NCBI RefSeq assembly: GCF_014117215.1
Contig: NZ_JACGXS010000002.1
Coordinates: forward strand, 124,001 to 188,000
Length of the DNA: 64,000 nucleotides
Direction of reading: 5' to 3'
Source: Stenotrophomonas tumulicola
GTDB taxonomy: Bacteria; Pseudomonadota; Gammaproteobacteria; Xanthomonadales; Xanthomonadaceae
The first letter of the stretch is position 1, and each line of letters starts with the position of its first letter. Made by a program: the position numbers and the translations under genes. The notes beneath the pieces are model-generated. The model had not been told where the DNA came from. It saw nothing but the letters and a program-made list of their open reading frames with translations, and made no database searches. Positions 52,903-61,243 of the stretch are shown piece by piece.

Positions 52903-54315
52903 CTACTGCGCAGGTGCCAGGCCCAGCAGCAGGGTCGGAATCAGTTCGGACACCGTGGGGTGGATGGGCACGGCCCAGCGCAGTTCATCGATCGGCTGGT
53001 CGGCGCTCATCATGTCGAGGATGCCGTGGATGGCTTCATCGCCGCCTGTCCCGAGGATGGCCGCGCCGAGGATGCGCTTGGTCCCGGCATCAGCGACCAC
53101 TTTCATGAAGCCCTTGGTTTCGCCCTTTTCCACCGCACGCCCGACCCTGGCCATCGGGCGCTTGGAGAAGAGCAGGGGACGGCCGGTCCTGGCCGCCTCG
53201 GCCTCGGTCATCCCTACCCGGGCGAGTGGCGGATCAATGTAGAGCGCATAGCCGGGCACCCGGCTGCTGACACGCCGGTCATCGCCGTCGAACAGGTTGG
53301 CCGCCACGATCTCGAAATCGTTGTAGGCGGTATGGGTGAAGGCGCCGCGCCCATTGCAGTCGCCCAGTGCCCAGATGCCCGGGACCGTGGTCTGCAGTTG
53401 ATCGTCCACCTTGATGTAGCCGCGCTCGTCATGTTCGATGCCGGCTGCATCCAGGCCCAGGTCATCGGTGTTCGGGCGTCGCCCGATCGCAATGAGTACA
53501 TGGCTGCCGACGACGACGGATGCTCCTTCACCGGTGTTGATCGACACCGCAACGCCATCGTCGTGCGGCTGGAAGGCGATCCGATCCGCACCGGTACGCA
53601 CCGCGATGCCCTCGTCTTCCAGGATGGTGCGTACGGCTTCCGATACATCCGGATCCTCGCGTGCGATCACCCTGTCCGCCCGTTCGATGATGGTCACCTC
53701 TGCACCGAAACGACGGTACATCTGCGCGAACTCGAGGCCGATGTAGCTGCCGCCCACCACCACCAGGTGGCGCGGCAGGGTATCGAGCGCGACGATGTCG
53801 GTGTTGGTCAGGTAGGGAACGTCGTGCAGGCCGGGCAGGTCCGGCACGCTGGCGCGGCCGCCGACGTTGATGAAGATGCGCGGCGCGGCCAGGCGCTCGC
53901 CATTGACGCTTACCGTGCCCGGTCCATCGAAGCGGGCGTGGCCGCGGATCAGCTCGACATGGGCCATGCCGGCAAGCCAGTCTTCGTTGCCCGCGCGTGA
54001 ATCAACGATCACCTTGTTCGCGCGTGCCGCCACCGCGGCCATGTCCACGCTCACCTCGCCGGTGGAGAAGCCATAGTCGCCGCCTCGTCGCGCCATCTGT
54101 GCGGCATACGCGCTGGCGACCAGGGTCTTGGTGGGCTTGCATCCCGTGTTCACGCAGGTGCCACCCACCAGGTGGCGCTCGATGATCGCCACGCGCAGGC
54201 CGGCGGCATCCAGCCTGCCTGCCAGCGACGGGCCAGCCTGGCCGGCACCGATGATGATCGCGTCGAACTGGCGGGGGTTCCCTGAAGCGTCTTCGGATTG
54301 ATTGCCGTGTGACAT
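52903..54315 (-). CDS. FAD-dependent pyridine nucleotide-disulfide oxidoreductase, mercuric reductase-like
   Basis: A 470-residue class I flavin disulfide reductase. The FAD motif is IIIGAGQAGPSLAGRLDAAG (20-39). The redox disulfide is Cys54/Cys59 in GGTCVNTGCKPTKT. The NAD(P)H motif is VVVGGSYIGLEFAQMYRRFG near 180. The second FAD segment is GIWALGDCNGRGAFTHTAYN, and the dimer-interface His452-Glu457 pair lies in IHPTVSELIPTLL. There is no N-terminal HMA domain or C-terminal Cys pair, so mercury reduction is unlikely; the substrate is unknown. ATG at 54315 follows AAGGA. The DUF308-like gene lies 205 bases upstream on the same strand. Confidence 0.88.
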   Translation of the reverse strand: MSHGNQSEDASGNPRQFDAIIIGAGQAGPSLAGRLDAAGLRVAIIERHLVGGTCVNTGCKPTKTLVASAYAAQMARRGGDYGFSTGEVSVDMAAVAARANKVIVDSRAGNEDWLAGMAHVELIRGHARFDGPGTVSVNGERLAAPRIFINVGGRASVPDLPGLHDVPYLTNTDIVALDTLPRHLVVVGGSYIGLEFAQMYRRFGAEVTIIERADRVIAREDPDVSEAVRTILEDEGIAVRTGADRIAFQPHDDGVAVSINTGEGASVVVGSHVLIAIGRRPNTDDLGLDAAGIEHDERGYIKVDDQLQTTVPGIWALGDCNGRGAFTHTAYNDFEIVAANLFDGDDRRVSSRVPGYALYIDPPLARVGMTEAEAARTGRPLLFSKRPMARVGRAVEKGETKGFMKVVADAGTKRILGAAILGTGGDEAIHGILDMMSADQPIDELRWAVPIHPTVSELIPTLLLGLAPAQ

Positions 54316-54519
54316 CGTGGATTCCTTGCTGTCTTCCCGTCGCAACGGGGGAGGAGGATGTGGCAGGGAGTATGGGCTGGCAGGCGCCTGCATGCGGTCA
54401 ACAGACTGGCCGCAGGAAGATGGCGTCCCGGGTGAAGGGGACGCGCGATAGGCCGGGCGCAGGGAAGGGCAAGGAACTGCCACCCATCGGACGATTCGAT
54501 GGCCCGATGGGTGACGGGT

Positions 54520-55104
54520 TCAGCCCGCGAGCAGCTTCGATCGCTGGCGTGCGTTCTTGACCGTGAGCCAGATCGCCGAGATGAGGAAGTAGGCCGCGCC
54601 AACGCCGGCATAAGGTGCAACCGTGGTCACATCCAGCGGCATGCCACTGCCGGCCCGTTGGAAGAAGATGGCGCCCGCGGCTGCGGACTGCGCGCCGCTG
54701 AGGATCATCACCCATTGGCCGCCAGAGGTCTTCCAGCGCCGCACGGCGGTGGCCAGCTGCAGTACGCCGGCGAAGATGGCCCACGCGCCGAATACCTGGA
54801 TCGTGGCGGGCATGCTGATGGTGAGCGCCCAGCCGATGGCGATGGCGGTGATGGCGCTGACGATGAAGTTGAGCATCTGCGGCGGATTGGACCCCAGGCC
54901 GCCGTTTTTCCGAGCATCAAGATAATTGGCGAACGCATCCCAGGCCGGGTAGAGGACCAGCAGCACTGCGCCGATGGCCGGGTCGTGCTTGCCCACCACG
55001 ACGGCGAGGGCGATCCAGATGATCGACACGCCGGCGCGCAGGAAATAATAGGTTTGCAGCCACTGGTTCGACGAGCGATCCGGGGCGGGGTTGGCGGCTT
55101 GCAT
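54520..55104 (-). CDS. Small integral membrane protein, DUF308/HdeD-like
   Basis: A 194-residue protein with about six hydrophobic helices (FLRAGVSIIWIALAVVVG, IGAVLLVLYPAWDAFANYL, FIVSAITAIAIGWAL, IQVFGAWAIFAGVLQLA, GAQSAAAGAIFF and GVGAAYFLISAIWLTV). The pattern resembles DUF308 (HdeD) proteins. Function unknown. The ATG at 55104 follows GGAGA. One copy of the TetR-type palindrome lies 53 bases upstream (55157-55170), so it is probably controlled by the TetR protein encoded divergently at 55393. Confidence 0.8.
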   Translation of the reverse strand: MQAANPAPDRSSNQWLQTYYFLRAGVSIIWIALAVVVGKHDPAIGAVLLVLYPAWDAFANYLDARKNGGLGSNPPQMLNFIVSAITAIAIGWALTISMPATIQVFGAWAIFAGVLQLATAVRRWKTSGGQWVMILSGAQSAAAGAIFFQRAGSGMPLDVTTVAPYAGVGAAYFLISAIWLTVKNARQRSKLLAG

Positions 55105-55156
55105 GACAGTTCTCCAGGTTGGTGGGTAATTCCCATCAGAAGGCGGCACGATTGCT

Positions 55157-55170
55157 ACCAACTAGTAGGT
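55157..55170. promoter_or_regulatory. TetR-type palindrome, copy 1
   Basis: ACCAACTAGTAGGT, one mismatch from the perfect palindrome ACCTACTAGTAGGT at 55289. It lies 53 bases upstream of the DUF308-like gene. Confidence 0.7.
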
Positions 55171-55288
55171 TTATATTGGTGACGAAAGCTTCCGTGGCGG
55201 CGGTAGGGAAGATGTCCGCGTCATTCCGTTGCACCGAGGGAGCAAACACCCGAACGGACGGTCGCTCTGAGTCGGCGAGCCGATAGTG

Positions 55289-55302
55289 ACCTACTAGTAG
55301 GT
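55289..55302. promoter_or_regulatory. TetR-type palindrome, copy 2 (perfect)
   Basis: ACCTACTAGTAGGT, perfect 14-base palindrome, 90 bases upstream of the divergent tetR start. Confidence 0.75.
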
Positions 55303-55364
55303 AGACTGTCAATCTGCTATGTTGAAGTTCATCGCTGCTGTGGCGGCGTCGTTCAATTCATATT

Positions 55365-55380
55365 TACCTTCTGGAAGGTA
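55365..55380 (+). promoter_or_regulatory. TetR-type palindrome, variant copy 3
   Basis: TACCTTC-TG-GAAGGTA, seven-base perfect arms, ending 12 bases before the tetR GTG start. It keeps the ACCT...AGGT ends of the other copies. Confidence 0.5.
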
Positions 55381-55392
55381 GTCGAGGGCATC

Positions 55393-55974
55393 GTGAGTGA
55401 CACTGCGACCAAGCTGATCAACGAAGCCGCGCGGTTGATCGTAGACAGGGGATACAACGGATTCAGCTATGCCGACCTGGCTGAATGCGTTGGCATCCGC
55501 AAGCCGAGCATCCACCATCATTTTCCTTCCAAGGTGGACCTGGTGGTTGCGGTGGTGGAGCGTCAGCGGGCCTCCATCCGGGCCCGCATCGACGCGCTGG
55601 AGAATGGCGCGTCGGATGCCATGACCCAGTTGCTCGCCTATGTCGAGTACTGGACGCGCTGCATTGATGACCAGTCGGCCTCGTTCTGCCTCGCCGGCGT
55701 GCTCGCGGTTGAATTGCCCGGTTTGCCGCCCGCAGTGGGCGCGGCGGTGCGCGGACACTTCAATGACCTGGGCAAGTGGCTGGAACGGCTGATGGTCCTG
55801 GGGCGTGAGCAGGGCACCATCAAGCTGGAGTTGGAACCGAAGATGTCCTCGCAGTTCTTCCAGACGTCCATTTACGGTGCGATGGTGATGGCCAGGGCTT
55901 ATGGCGATCCTGGCAAGTTCAACGCGGTCACCGACACGTTCCTGGCACGGATGCGAACGGACGGCCAGGACTGA
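55393..55974 (+). CDS. TetR family regulator (paralogue 1)
   Basis: A 193-residue repressor starting with GTG at 55393 (GAGGG five bases upstream). The HTH region is NEAARLIVDRGYNGFSYADL, AECVGIRKPSIHHHFPSKVD. The C-terminal domain carries ENGASDAMTQLLAYVEYWTR and FCLAGVLAVELPGLPP. It is a clear paralogue of the TetR at 58443-59030, whose recognition helix reads KASIHHHFPTK against KPSIHHHFPSK here. Both probably bind the ACCTACTAGTAGGT-like sites found beside both genes. Confidence 0.9.
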   Translation: MSDTATKLINEAARLIVDRGYNGFSYADLAECVGIRKPSIHHHFPSKVDLVVAVVERQRASIRARIDALENGASDAMTQLLAYVEYWTRCIDDQSASFCLAGVLAVELPGLPPAVGAAVRGHFNDLGKWLERLMVLGREQGTIKLELEPKMSSQFFQTSIYGAMVMARAYGDPGKFNAVTDTFLARMRTDGQD

Positions 55975-56010
55975 TCCACCCGGAGTGGAGAGCGGCTGCG
56001 CTGGGTCGCA

Positions 56011-56304
56011 TCAAAAAGCCTCTGCCCGCAACCGAACCTCCAGCATCTTCATCACGCTCAACACCGTAGCGAAGTTCAGTGGCTGCCTGCTGTTCAACTG
56101 TTGGCGCAGGGTCTCGCAGCTCAGGCTGCGCTTCCCTCCCGGCACGCCGATCCCCCGCATCTCCGCGATGAGCAGCAGCGCTCTCACAATGTCGTCTGCA
56201 TCGGCGTCGCGCAGGCAGAGCCGCGCATCCAGCGCCGCCTCCATTTCGGCTGCACGATCAGGCGACTGCATGGGCAGGCCTGCCTTGCCGTTGGCCCGGA
56301 TCAC
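56011..56304 (-). CDS. HigA-type addiction-module antidote (orphan, HTH)
   Basis: A 97-residue protein whose C-terminal 60 residues resemble HigA-type antidotes: DADDIVRALLLIAEMRGIG, then SLSCETLRQQLNSRQPLNFA and TVLSVMKMLEVRLRAEA. Normally the RelE-like toxin gene lies just upstream; here the upstream coupled gene (ATGA overlap) encodes an unrelated helical protein. It therefore appears orphaned or paired with an unrecognised partner. It is convergent with tetR; the two stops are 36 bases apart. Confidence 0.65.
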   Translation of the reverse strand: MIRANGKAGLPMQSPDRAAEMEAALDARLCLRDADADDIVRALLLIAEMRGIGVPGGKRSLSCETLRQQLNSRQPLNFATVLSVMKMLEVRLRAEAF

Positions 56305-56705
56305 AGCCCACCGCCCAGATCATGCGACGACCTGGCCAGCGCCCGTCCGGCCACGATCAACCCTTCCACCAGATGATCGCTGAGCATTGCGTCGATGTCG
56401 CCGTCGCGCTGCCCGATATGCGCGGCGTGCAGCAGCTCCAGGATCGCATCCAATCCCTGCAGCGTACGAACCGGCACGCAAGCCGTCTCTTCAACGGCAG
56501 GGCGCGTCCATGACCCGCTGCTCTCGTACTCGATACTCTCGCCAGCTTCCATCGACAACTTCGACAGACGCGCAGCCGCGGGATGGTCCTTGTCGTACTG
56601 CTCCAGCTTCCGCTCCAGCTTCTCGATGAAGCAGGGCGGCAGATCATGGATGGCGTCGCCGAGCAGGGCACGCAGGCGGGCAGAGCTGAGAGGGTATTGG
56701 GACAT
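56301..56705 (-). CDS. Hypothetical protein coupled to the HigA-like gene
   Basis: A 134-residue, mostly helical, acidic protein. I do not recognise a family. It begins MSQYPLSSARLRALLGDAIH and carries a charged helix (FIEKLERKLEQYDKDHPAAA) and a C-terminal helical pair (LDAILELLHAAHIGQRDGDI, MLSDHLVEGLIVAGRALARS). The ATG at 56703-56705 follows GAGGT by seven bases. The four-base overlap with the HigA-like gene implies co-translation. No catalytic motif is visible. It may be a partner protein or a decayed toxin replacement; both are inference. Confidence 0.6.
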   Translation of the reverse strand: MSQYPLSSARLRALLGDAIHDLPPCFIEKLERKLEQYDKDHPAAARLSKLSMEAGESIEYESSGSWTRPAVEETACVPVRTLQGLDAILELLHAAHIGQRDGDIDAMLSDHLVEGLIVAGRALARSSHDLGGGL

Positions 56706-57130
56706 CGATGGACCTCGCATGGCGTGAGGCCACCTGCGCCGAAGCGCGAGGTGGCGGGCGATGCGGGTTGGCATACCGGTTGAAGCCAGCAAAAGAATCC
56801 GGCGGATCAGGGATCCCCACACATCGCCCGCCGTATGACCGACAGGCGATGCAGTGCATTCTCCGCCGTGCCCAAAGGGCAAAACAGAGTCCAAATGCTA
56901 ACTTCAAGTCAGGATGCCAATCCCGGCGGGTGCTCTACGTCACCAGCGCGATCATCGTGCGTGGAGCCAAGTGCCTGCGTCCATGAGGAAAATTGTGGAT
57001 TCGTCGGAAATCAGCAGGTTGTTGCCGACTCAACAGTGGTCCTGGATCACGCGGATGTTCCATCCAGATGGAACTCAAAAAAGCCCGCGCATTGCCTCCA
57101 GTACCCATCAGAAAACGACAGCGATCAGCG
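56706..57130. other. Gene-free stretch
   Basis: About 425 bases without a supportable gene. Short frames exist on both strands, but none has a plausible start with ribosome-binding site or a recognisable protein pattern. The promoter of the 56301-56705 gene should lie at its left end. Confidence 0.5.
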
Positions 57131-57189
57131 GTAGAGCGGGTCCATGACCCGCTGCTTTTGCCTGTGTGACGGGCATGGCCCGTCACTAC
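57131..57189 (+). repeat. Pair of inverted SMAG-type REP elements
   Basis: GTAG-headed hairpin with arms AGCGGGT / ACCCGCT (57131-57153), followed by an inverted copy with arms TGACGGGC / GCCCGTCA ending CTAC. The CTA at 57186-57188 is the stop codon (TAG) of the minus-strand HD-domain gene. Confidence 0.8.
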
Positions 57190-57776
57190 CTGCCCTGGAA
57201 ATGCCGGGTAACCCATCGCTCGCAGACTGCCCACAACGCCGGTGCGCCGGCCTGGATGACAGGGCCATATCGGGAAAACACCTGTTCCAGCGAGACGTTG
57301 TTTTCTGTCCACGTCCCGCCTTCGGTAAAGATGTTCACCAGCAAGGGCTGGAAGCGATCAAGCGCCTTGGCGAACTTTGCATCTGCCGTCTGCGCCTGTT
57401 CGAACTCCTGCCAGAGTGCGAGGAACGTGTCGCATTGCGGTTGCGGCAACAGCCCGAACAGCCGTCCCGCTGCAATGGACTCCTGCTCGGCCTGCACTTC
57501 GACGGAGGTGCCGCCATGGATGGGAAGGTCGCCGACATCAATCTCGACGATGTCATGCAGCAGGAGCATCTTGATCACCCGCGCAGCATCCACCGTTTCG
57601 CAGGCATGCTCAGCGAGGACCACGGCGTACATCGCCAGGTGCCAGGAGTGCTCGGCGGAGTTCTCCTTCCTGCTGCGATCCAGCAGCGGGGATTGCCGTA
57701 TGACGGACTTCAACTGGTCGATTTCCCGCAGGAACGCCAGTTGTTTTTCCAGTGTGTTTGTCTGCATGGCCTGCAT
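57186..57776 (-). CDS. HD-domain phosphohydrolase, YfbR-like
   Basis: A 196-residue protein with the HD metal site: His43 in NSAEHSWHLA, His74-Asp75 in LLLHDIVEIDVGDLP. The N-terminal LAFLREIDQLKSVIRQSPLL and the RKENSAEHSWH segment resemble HD hydrolases of the YfbR/5'-deoxynucleotidase group. Likely substrate: nucleoside monophosphate, unproven. The stop codon TAG lies within a SMAG-type GTAG head. The ATG at 57776 was used; the ATG at 57767 is possible. It follows the NTF2-like gene by 20 bases, probably in the same operon. Confidence 0.85.
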   Translation of the reverse strand: MQAMQTNTLEKQLAFLREIDQLKSVIRQSPLLDRSRKENSAEHSWHLAMYAVVLAEHACETVDAARVIKMLLLHDIVEIDVGDLPIHGGTSVEVQAEQESIAAGRLFGLLPQPQCDTFLALWQEFEQAQTADAKFAKALDRFQPLLVNIFTEGGTWTENNVSLEQVFSRYGPVIQAGAPALWAVCERWVTRHFQGR

Positions 57777-57796
57777 TTTTCGGATCCGGCTTGTGC

Positions 57797-58339
57797 CTAG
57801 CGTACGGGGGCCGTGGGCAATTCGGCCAATGCCCGCTCAAGCAGTTGCTGGTGGCCATCGGATCCGTCTACCGGCAACAAGGTGCGCTTGGCGATCATCC
57901 AACGACCTGCCTGGCGCACCAGCTCCCAGCGGTTCACCACCGCACGGTGTATCCGGTAGCCGAGGGACGTGCCATGGTTGGGCAGCTCGCGTGGGGAGGC
58001 CGCATGGTCAAGATGCACGATCAGCAGATAGGACGTCGCGGTGGCGGTATCGCCGTGGAGATGGACCAGCGGCAAACCGACGAAATGCGCCAGGCCGGCC
58101 TGGATCGCCTCATGATGCTCAGGCCTCTGTATGAAGGCGGCGATATCGGCTGCGCCCTTGGCGCCATCCAGCGTCGGGCCACGGTCAAACACGCCATCCT
58201 CGAGATATACCGATCGCGTGTATCCCGCCGCGCCGGTATCCGCACTGGGAGGATGCGCCGCCAACAGGTCATGGATGGCGAGCTTGTCTTCGATGGCACG
58301 CAGCCTGTTATCCAGTTCAAGCAGGTTGACTGAGTTCAT
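57797..58339 (-). CDS. Nuclear transport factor 2 / SnoaL-like protein
   Basis: A 180-residue cone-fold protein: ELDNRLRAIEDKLAIHDLLA at the N terminus, then VYLEDGVFDRGPTLDGAKGA, DIAAFIQRPEHHEAIQAGLA, and the closing strands HRAVVNRWELVRQAGRWMIA. The family includes small-molecule cyclases, isomerases, dehydratases and non-enzymatic binders; no activity is assigned. A TetR-type palindrome (58385-58398) lies 46 bases upstream. It is first in a pair with the HD gene. Confidence 0.83.
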   Translation of the reverse strand: MNSVNLLELDNRLRAIEDKLAIHDLLAAHPPSADTGAAGYTRSVYLEDGVFDRGPTLDGAKGAADIAAFIQRPEHHEAIQAGLAHFVGLPLVHLHGDTATATSYLLIVHLDHAASPRELPNHGTSLGYRIHRAVVNRWELVRQAGRWMIAKRTLLPVDGSDGHQQLLERALAELPTAPVR

Positions 58340-58384
58340 GGGCAGATCCCTTGATCTTTTGAAGGGGAGGGGGAATCTATATAT

Positions 58385-58398
58385 ACCTACTAGTTGAT
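58385..58398. promoter_or_regulatory. TetR-type palindrome, copy 4
   Basis: ACCTACTAGTTGAT: the left half is identical to copy 2, the right half is diverged. It lies 46 bases upstream of the NTF2-like gene. Confidence 0.6.
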
Positions 58399-58442
58399 AG
58401 ATTCGATGCGCGACCGAATGGTTGCCGGCACTGACCCAGCCG

Positions 58443-59030
58443 TCAGGCGTTTGGCGTCAGGCGCTTGATCGCCTCTTTGACAAGCGATTCGAAGGTGCGC
58501 GGATCACCGAAACCTCGTGCCGCCAGCATCGCGCCGTGCACCGAGGACATGAAGACCTTGGCTTCGATCTGAGGGCTGCCCTGCAGACGGAACTGTCCCT
58601 TGGCCACCCCCCGTTCCATGGTGGAGGTGAGCCACGCCGTCAGGTCTTCGAAATGTCCAGTCACCTCGACGGCGACTTCGGCGGGAATGGTCGGCAGCTC
58701 AGCGGCCAGCATCGCACCGATGCAGAACGAGGAGGTTCCGCCCAGGATGCAGGTAGACCAGTAGTCCGCGTACGCCGTCAGTTCCGCCAGTGGATCATCA
58801 AGCTGCCGTTCCAGCAGGGCCAGCCCCTCGCGTGCTTCCGAGCGATACCGTGCGACCACCTCGCGCACCAGGTCAGCCTTGGTGGGGAAATGGTGATGGA
58901 TGCTCGCCTTGCTGATATGCACATGCGCGGAAATGTCGGCATAGCTGAAGCTGTTGTAGCCACCCGCTTCCAGCAGCGAGCGGGTGTGCGCCACGATTTC
59001 AGCAGCCTTCGGAGAAAGCTCTGCGTACAT
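58443..59030 (-). CDS. TetR family regulator (paralogue 2)
   Basis: A 195-residue repressor. The HTH reads TRSLLEAGGYNSFSYADISA, HVHISKASIHHHFPTKADLV, nearly the same recognition helix as paralogue 1 (55393-55974). The C-terminal half (LAELTAYADYWSTCILGGTS, CIGAMLAAELPTIPAEVAVE) also aligns with it. Its start, ATG at 59030, is preceded by ACCTCCCT, with no strong ribosome-binding site. A palindrome copy lies 37 bases upstream. It may control the NTF2-HD pair, itself and the acyl-CoA genes. Confidence 0.9.
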   Translation of the reverse strand: MYAELSPKAAEIVAHTRSLLEAGGYNSFSYADISAHVHISKASIHHHFPTKADLVREVVARYRSEAREGLALLERQLDDPLAELTAYADYWSTCILGGTSSFCIGAMLAAELPTIPAEVAVEVTGHFEDLTAWLTSTMERGVAKGQFRLQGSPQIEAKVFMSSVHGAMLAARGFGDPRTFESLVKEAIKRLTPNA

Positions 59031-59066
59031 AGGGAGGTACCGCCAAGACTATATCGGCGCGAATCT

Positions 59067-59080
59067 ACCAGTTGGTAGGT
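59067..59080. promoter_or_regulatory. TetR-type palindrome, copy 5
   Basis: ACCAGTTGGTAGGT, 37 bases upstream of the second tetR gene; shares ACC...GTAGGT with copies 1 and 2. Confidence 0.6.
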
Positions 59081-59127
59081 TTCGGGTCAAGAATCGCGCG
59101 ACGCCAAGGTTTCCGGGTCAGTCAGGG

Positions 59128-60306
59128 TCACGTTCGCTCGAAGATGGCCGCAATGCCTTGGCCACCGCCAATGCACATGGTCGCCAGGCCATAGCGCCCG
59201 CCCGTGCGCTGCAGTTCATGTATCAGCTTGACGGTGATGATCGCACCGGTTGCACCGACCGGATGGCCCAGTGCGATGCCGCTGCCATTCGGGTTCACCT
59301 TCGCCGGATCCAGCCCCAGTCCGGTGGATACGGCGCAGGCCTGGGCAGCGAAGGCTTCGTTGGATTCAATCACGTCCAGGTCATTGATCGACAGCCCTGC
59401 ACGGGCAAGTGCTGCCCGCGTGGCCGGGATGGGTCCCAGGCCCATGTACAACGGGTCCACGCCGGCGTGTGCATAGCTGACCAGCCGGGCCAGCGGCCGA
59501 AGACCATGCCGGGTGACCGCCTCGCCAGTGGCCAGTACCACGGAGGCAGCGCCGTCATTTATTCCCGACGCATTGCCCGCCGTCACCGTACCACCGGACT
59601 TGAACGCCGGACGCAGTGCAGCCAGATCGTCCGGCGAGACGAGCGGGCGAACATGTTCATCGGCCCTGAACTCGATCTCTTTGCCAGGCCGGCCCACCTT
59701 GACCGGCACGATCTGCGTATCGAAGCGCCCTTCGGCCATGGCGGCCGCGGCACGCCGATGGCTTTCAATCGCGAGCCTGTCCTGGCACGCGCGATCAATG
59801 GCGTGGCGTTCGGCGATGTTCTCCGCTGTGACGCCCATCAGTACCTGGTTGAAGGGATCGCTCAACGCTCCACTGAGAACATCCAGCAGGGATGAATCCC
59901 CCAGCTTCCGGCCCCATCGATGGCCTGGCACCTGGAATGGCGCACGGCTCATCGACTCCGCCCCGCCAGCCAGCGCCGCCACGCAGTCGCCCAGCAGCAA
60001 CGACTGCGCTGCCGAGACGATGGCCTGTAACCCCGAGCCGCACAGGCGATTGACCGTCAAGGCTGGCGTTTCGATCGGAAGACCGGACTCGATGCCGATC
60101 ACGCGCGCCAGATAGGCATCACGTGGCTGGCTTGGGATGACCTGCCCGTAGACGGCGTGGCCGATGTCTTCCACGGGAATTCCGGCGCGTGCAATGGCTT
60201 CCCTGGCCGTCGCCACGCCCAGGTCCGATGGCGGCGTGTCCTTGAGGGCGCCGCCGAATGTGCCGATGGCGGTGCGCACGCCGGAAACGATGTATACGTC
60301 GGTCAT
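59128..60306 (-). CDS. Acetyl-CoA C-acyltransferase (thiolase)
   Basis: A 392-residue thiolase that cleaves 3-ketoacyl-CoA with CoA, or condenses acetyl-CoA. The nucleophile is Cys89 in NRLCGSGLQ, His348 lies in LGHPVGATGA, and the general-base Cys378 is in MCIGGGQG. The SNEAFAAQ loop (NEAF motif) is present. The length is normal. It follows the SDR gene by 46 bases on the same strand. The two enzymes would do the last two steps of a beta-oxidation-type cycle. Degradative rather than biosynthetic use is inferred from the acyl-CoA ligase and receptor nearby. Confidence 0.94.
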   Translation of the reverse strand: MTDVYIVSGVRTAIGTFGGALKDTPPSDLGVATAREAIARAGIPVEDIGHAVYGQVIPSQPRDAYLARVIGIESGLPIETPALTVNRLCGSGLQAIVSAAQSLLLGDCVAALAGGAESMSRAPFQVPGHRWGRKLGDSSLLDVLSGALSDPFNQVLMGVTAENIAERHAIDRACQDRLAIESHRRAAAAMAEGRFDTQIVPVKVGRPGKEIEFRADEHVRPLVSPDDLAALRPAFKSGGTVTAGNASGINDGAASVVLATGEAVTRHGLRPLARLVSYAHAGVDPLYMGLGPIPATRAALARAGLSINDLDVIESNEAFAAQACAVSTGLGLDPAKVNPNGSGIALGHPVGATGAIITVKLIHELQRTGGRYGLATMCIGGGQGIAAIFERT

Positions 60307-60352
60307 GTCGTCGATCCTGTGTCGTGGACGTATCCGGGGGAGCGCAGGTGGC

Positions 60353-61243
60353 TCAGGTGCCTACGGTCCCGGTGGCTTCAAAGCCGGCTTTTGACAGTTC
60401 GTGCCGGGCCTGGGTGAAGCCTTCGCCGGGAATGGTCTCGGCGCTGCGGTCGGTGACATCGGCCCAGCGGGCAAGGATGTCTTCGGCTGCCGTTGCTCCT
60501 TCCTCGACGTGGATGCCGCGGGTCAACGTGATGTTCGCGACCTCAAAACCACCGGCGCCGGCGCAGAGGGTCACGCGGGTTGGCGCATCGTCGGCGACCA
60601 GCGCCAGCACGGCCGGACTCACCAGTTCGGGGCGCAGCATGTCCAGCTGTTCCTCCGGCAGGATCCCTTCCATCATCTGCGTCGCTGCCGTGGGCGCGAT
60701 GCAGTTCACGCGAATGCCGTACTTGTGGCCTTCCAGTGCCAGGGTCTGCATGAAGCCGACCAGTGCCATCTTCGCCGCGCCGTAGTTCGACTGCCCGAAG
60801 TTGCCATACAGGCCGGAACTGGAGGTGGTCATGACGATGCGGCCATGGCCCTGGGCGCGCATGGTGTCCCAGACCGCCTTGGTGCAATGGACCGCGCCCA
60901 TCAGGTGCACGTCCACGACCAGGCGGAAGTCGTCCAGTTCCATCTTGGCGAAGCTCTTGTCGCGCAGGATCCCGGCATTGTTCACCAGCATATCGATGCG
61001 GCCCCAGGCGGCGAGGGTGTCGGCAACCATTGCCTGCACCGAGGCCACGTCGGTCACCGATCCGCGGAAGGCGCGTGCCTGGCCGCCGGCTGCGAGGATT
61101 TCCGCCACCACCGTGTCCGCGCCCTCGCCCAGATCGTTTACCACCACCCTGGCCCCGCGCTGGGCGAGCAGCAGGGCATGCGCCCGGCCCAGGCCGCCGC
61201 CGGCTCCCGTCACGATCGCTACGCGACCGGTCAAATCGATCAT
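60353..61243 (-). CDS. SDR family 3-hydroxyacyl-CoA dehydrogenase-like protein
   Basis: A 296-residue short-chain dehydrogenase resembling the dehydrogenase domain of peroxisomal multifunctional enzyme 2. The cofactor motif is TGAGGGLGRAHALLLAQRGA; NNAGILRDKSF follows the fourth strand; the catalytic residues are Ser142, Tyr154 and Lys158 (SNYGAAKMALVG). The C-terminal extension of about 45 residues is typical of that subgroup. Likely reaction: (3R)-hydroxyacyl-CoA to 3-ketoacyl-CoA, feeding the thiolase. The ATG at 61243 follows GGAGG. It is divergent from the TonB receptor gene. Confidence 0.87.
   Translation of the reverse strand: MIDLTGRVAIVTGAGGGLGRAHALLLAQRGARVVVNDLGEGADTVVAEILAAGGQARAFRGSVTDVASVQAMVADTLAAWGRIDMLVNNAGILRDKSFAKMELDDFRLVVDVHLMGAVHCTKAVWDTMRAQGHGRIVMTTSSSGLYGNFGQSNYGAAKMALVGFMQTLALEGHKYGIRVNCIAPTAATQMMEGILPEEQLDMLRPELVSPAVLALVADDAPTRVTLCAGAGGFEVANITLTRGIHVEEGATAAEDILARWADVTDRSAETIPGEGFTQARHELSKAGFEATGTVGT

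Noticed and set aside
52903-54315. Mercuric reductase (merA)
   Set aside because: No HMA domain, no C-terminal cysteine pair and no mer operon genes nearby.
56835-57147. Short plus-strand frames of 77-99 codons
   Set aside because: Composition and overlap suggest chance frames; the right end runs into a SMAG repeat.
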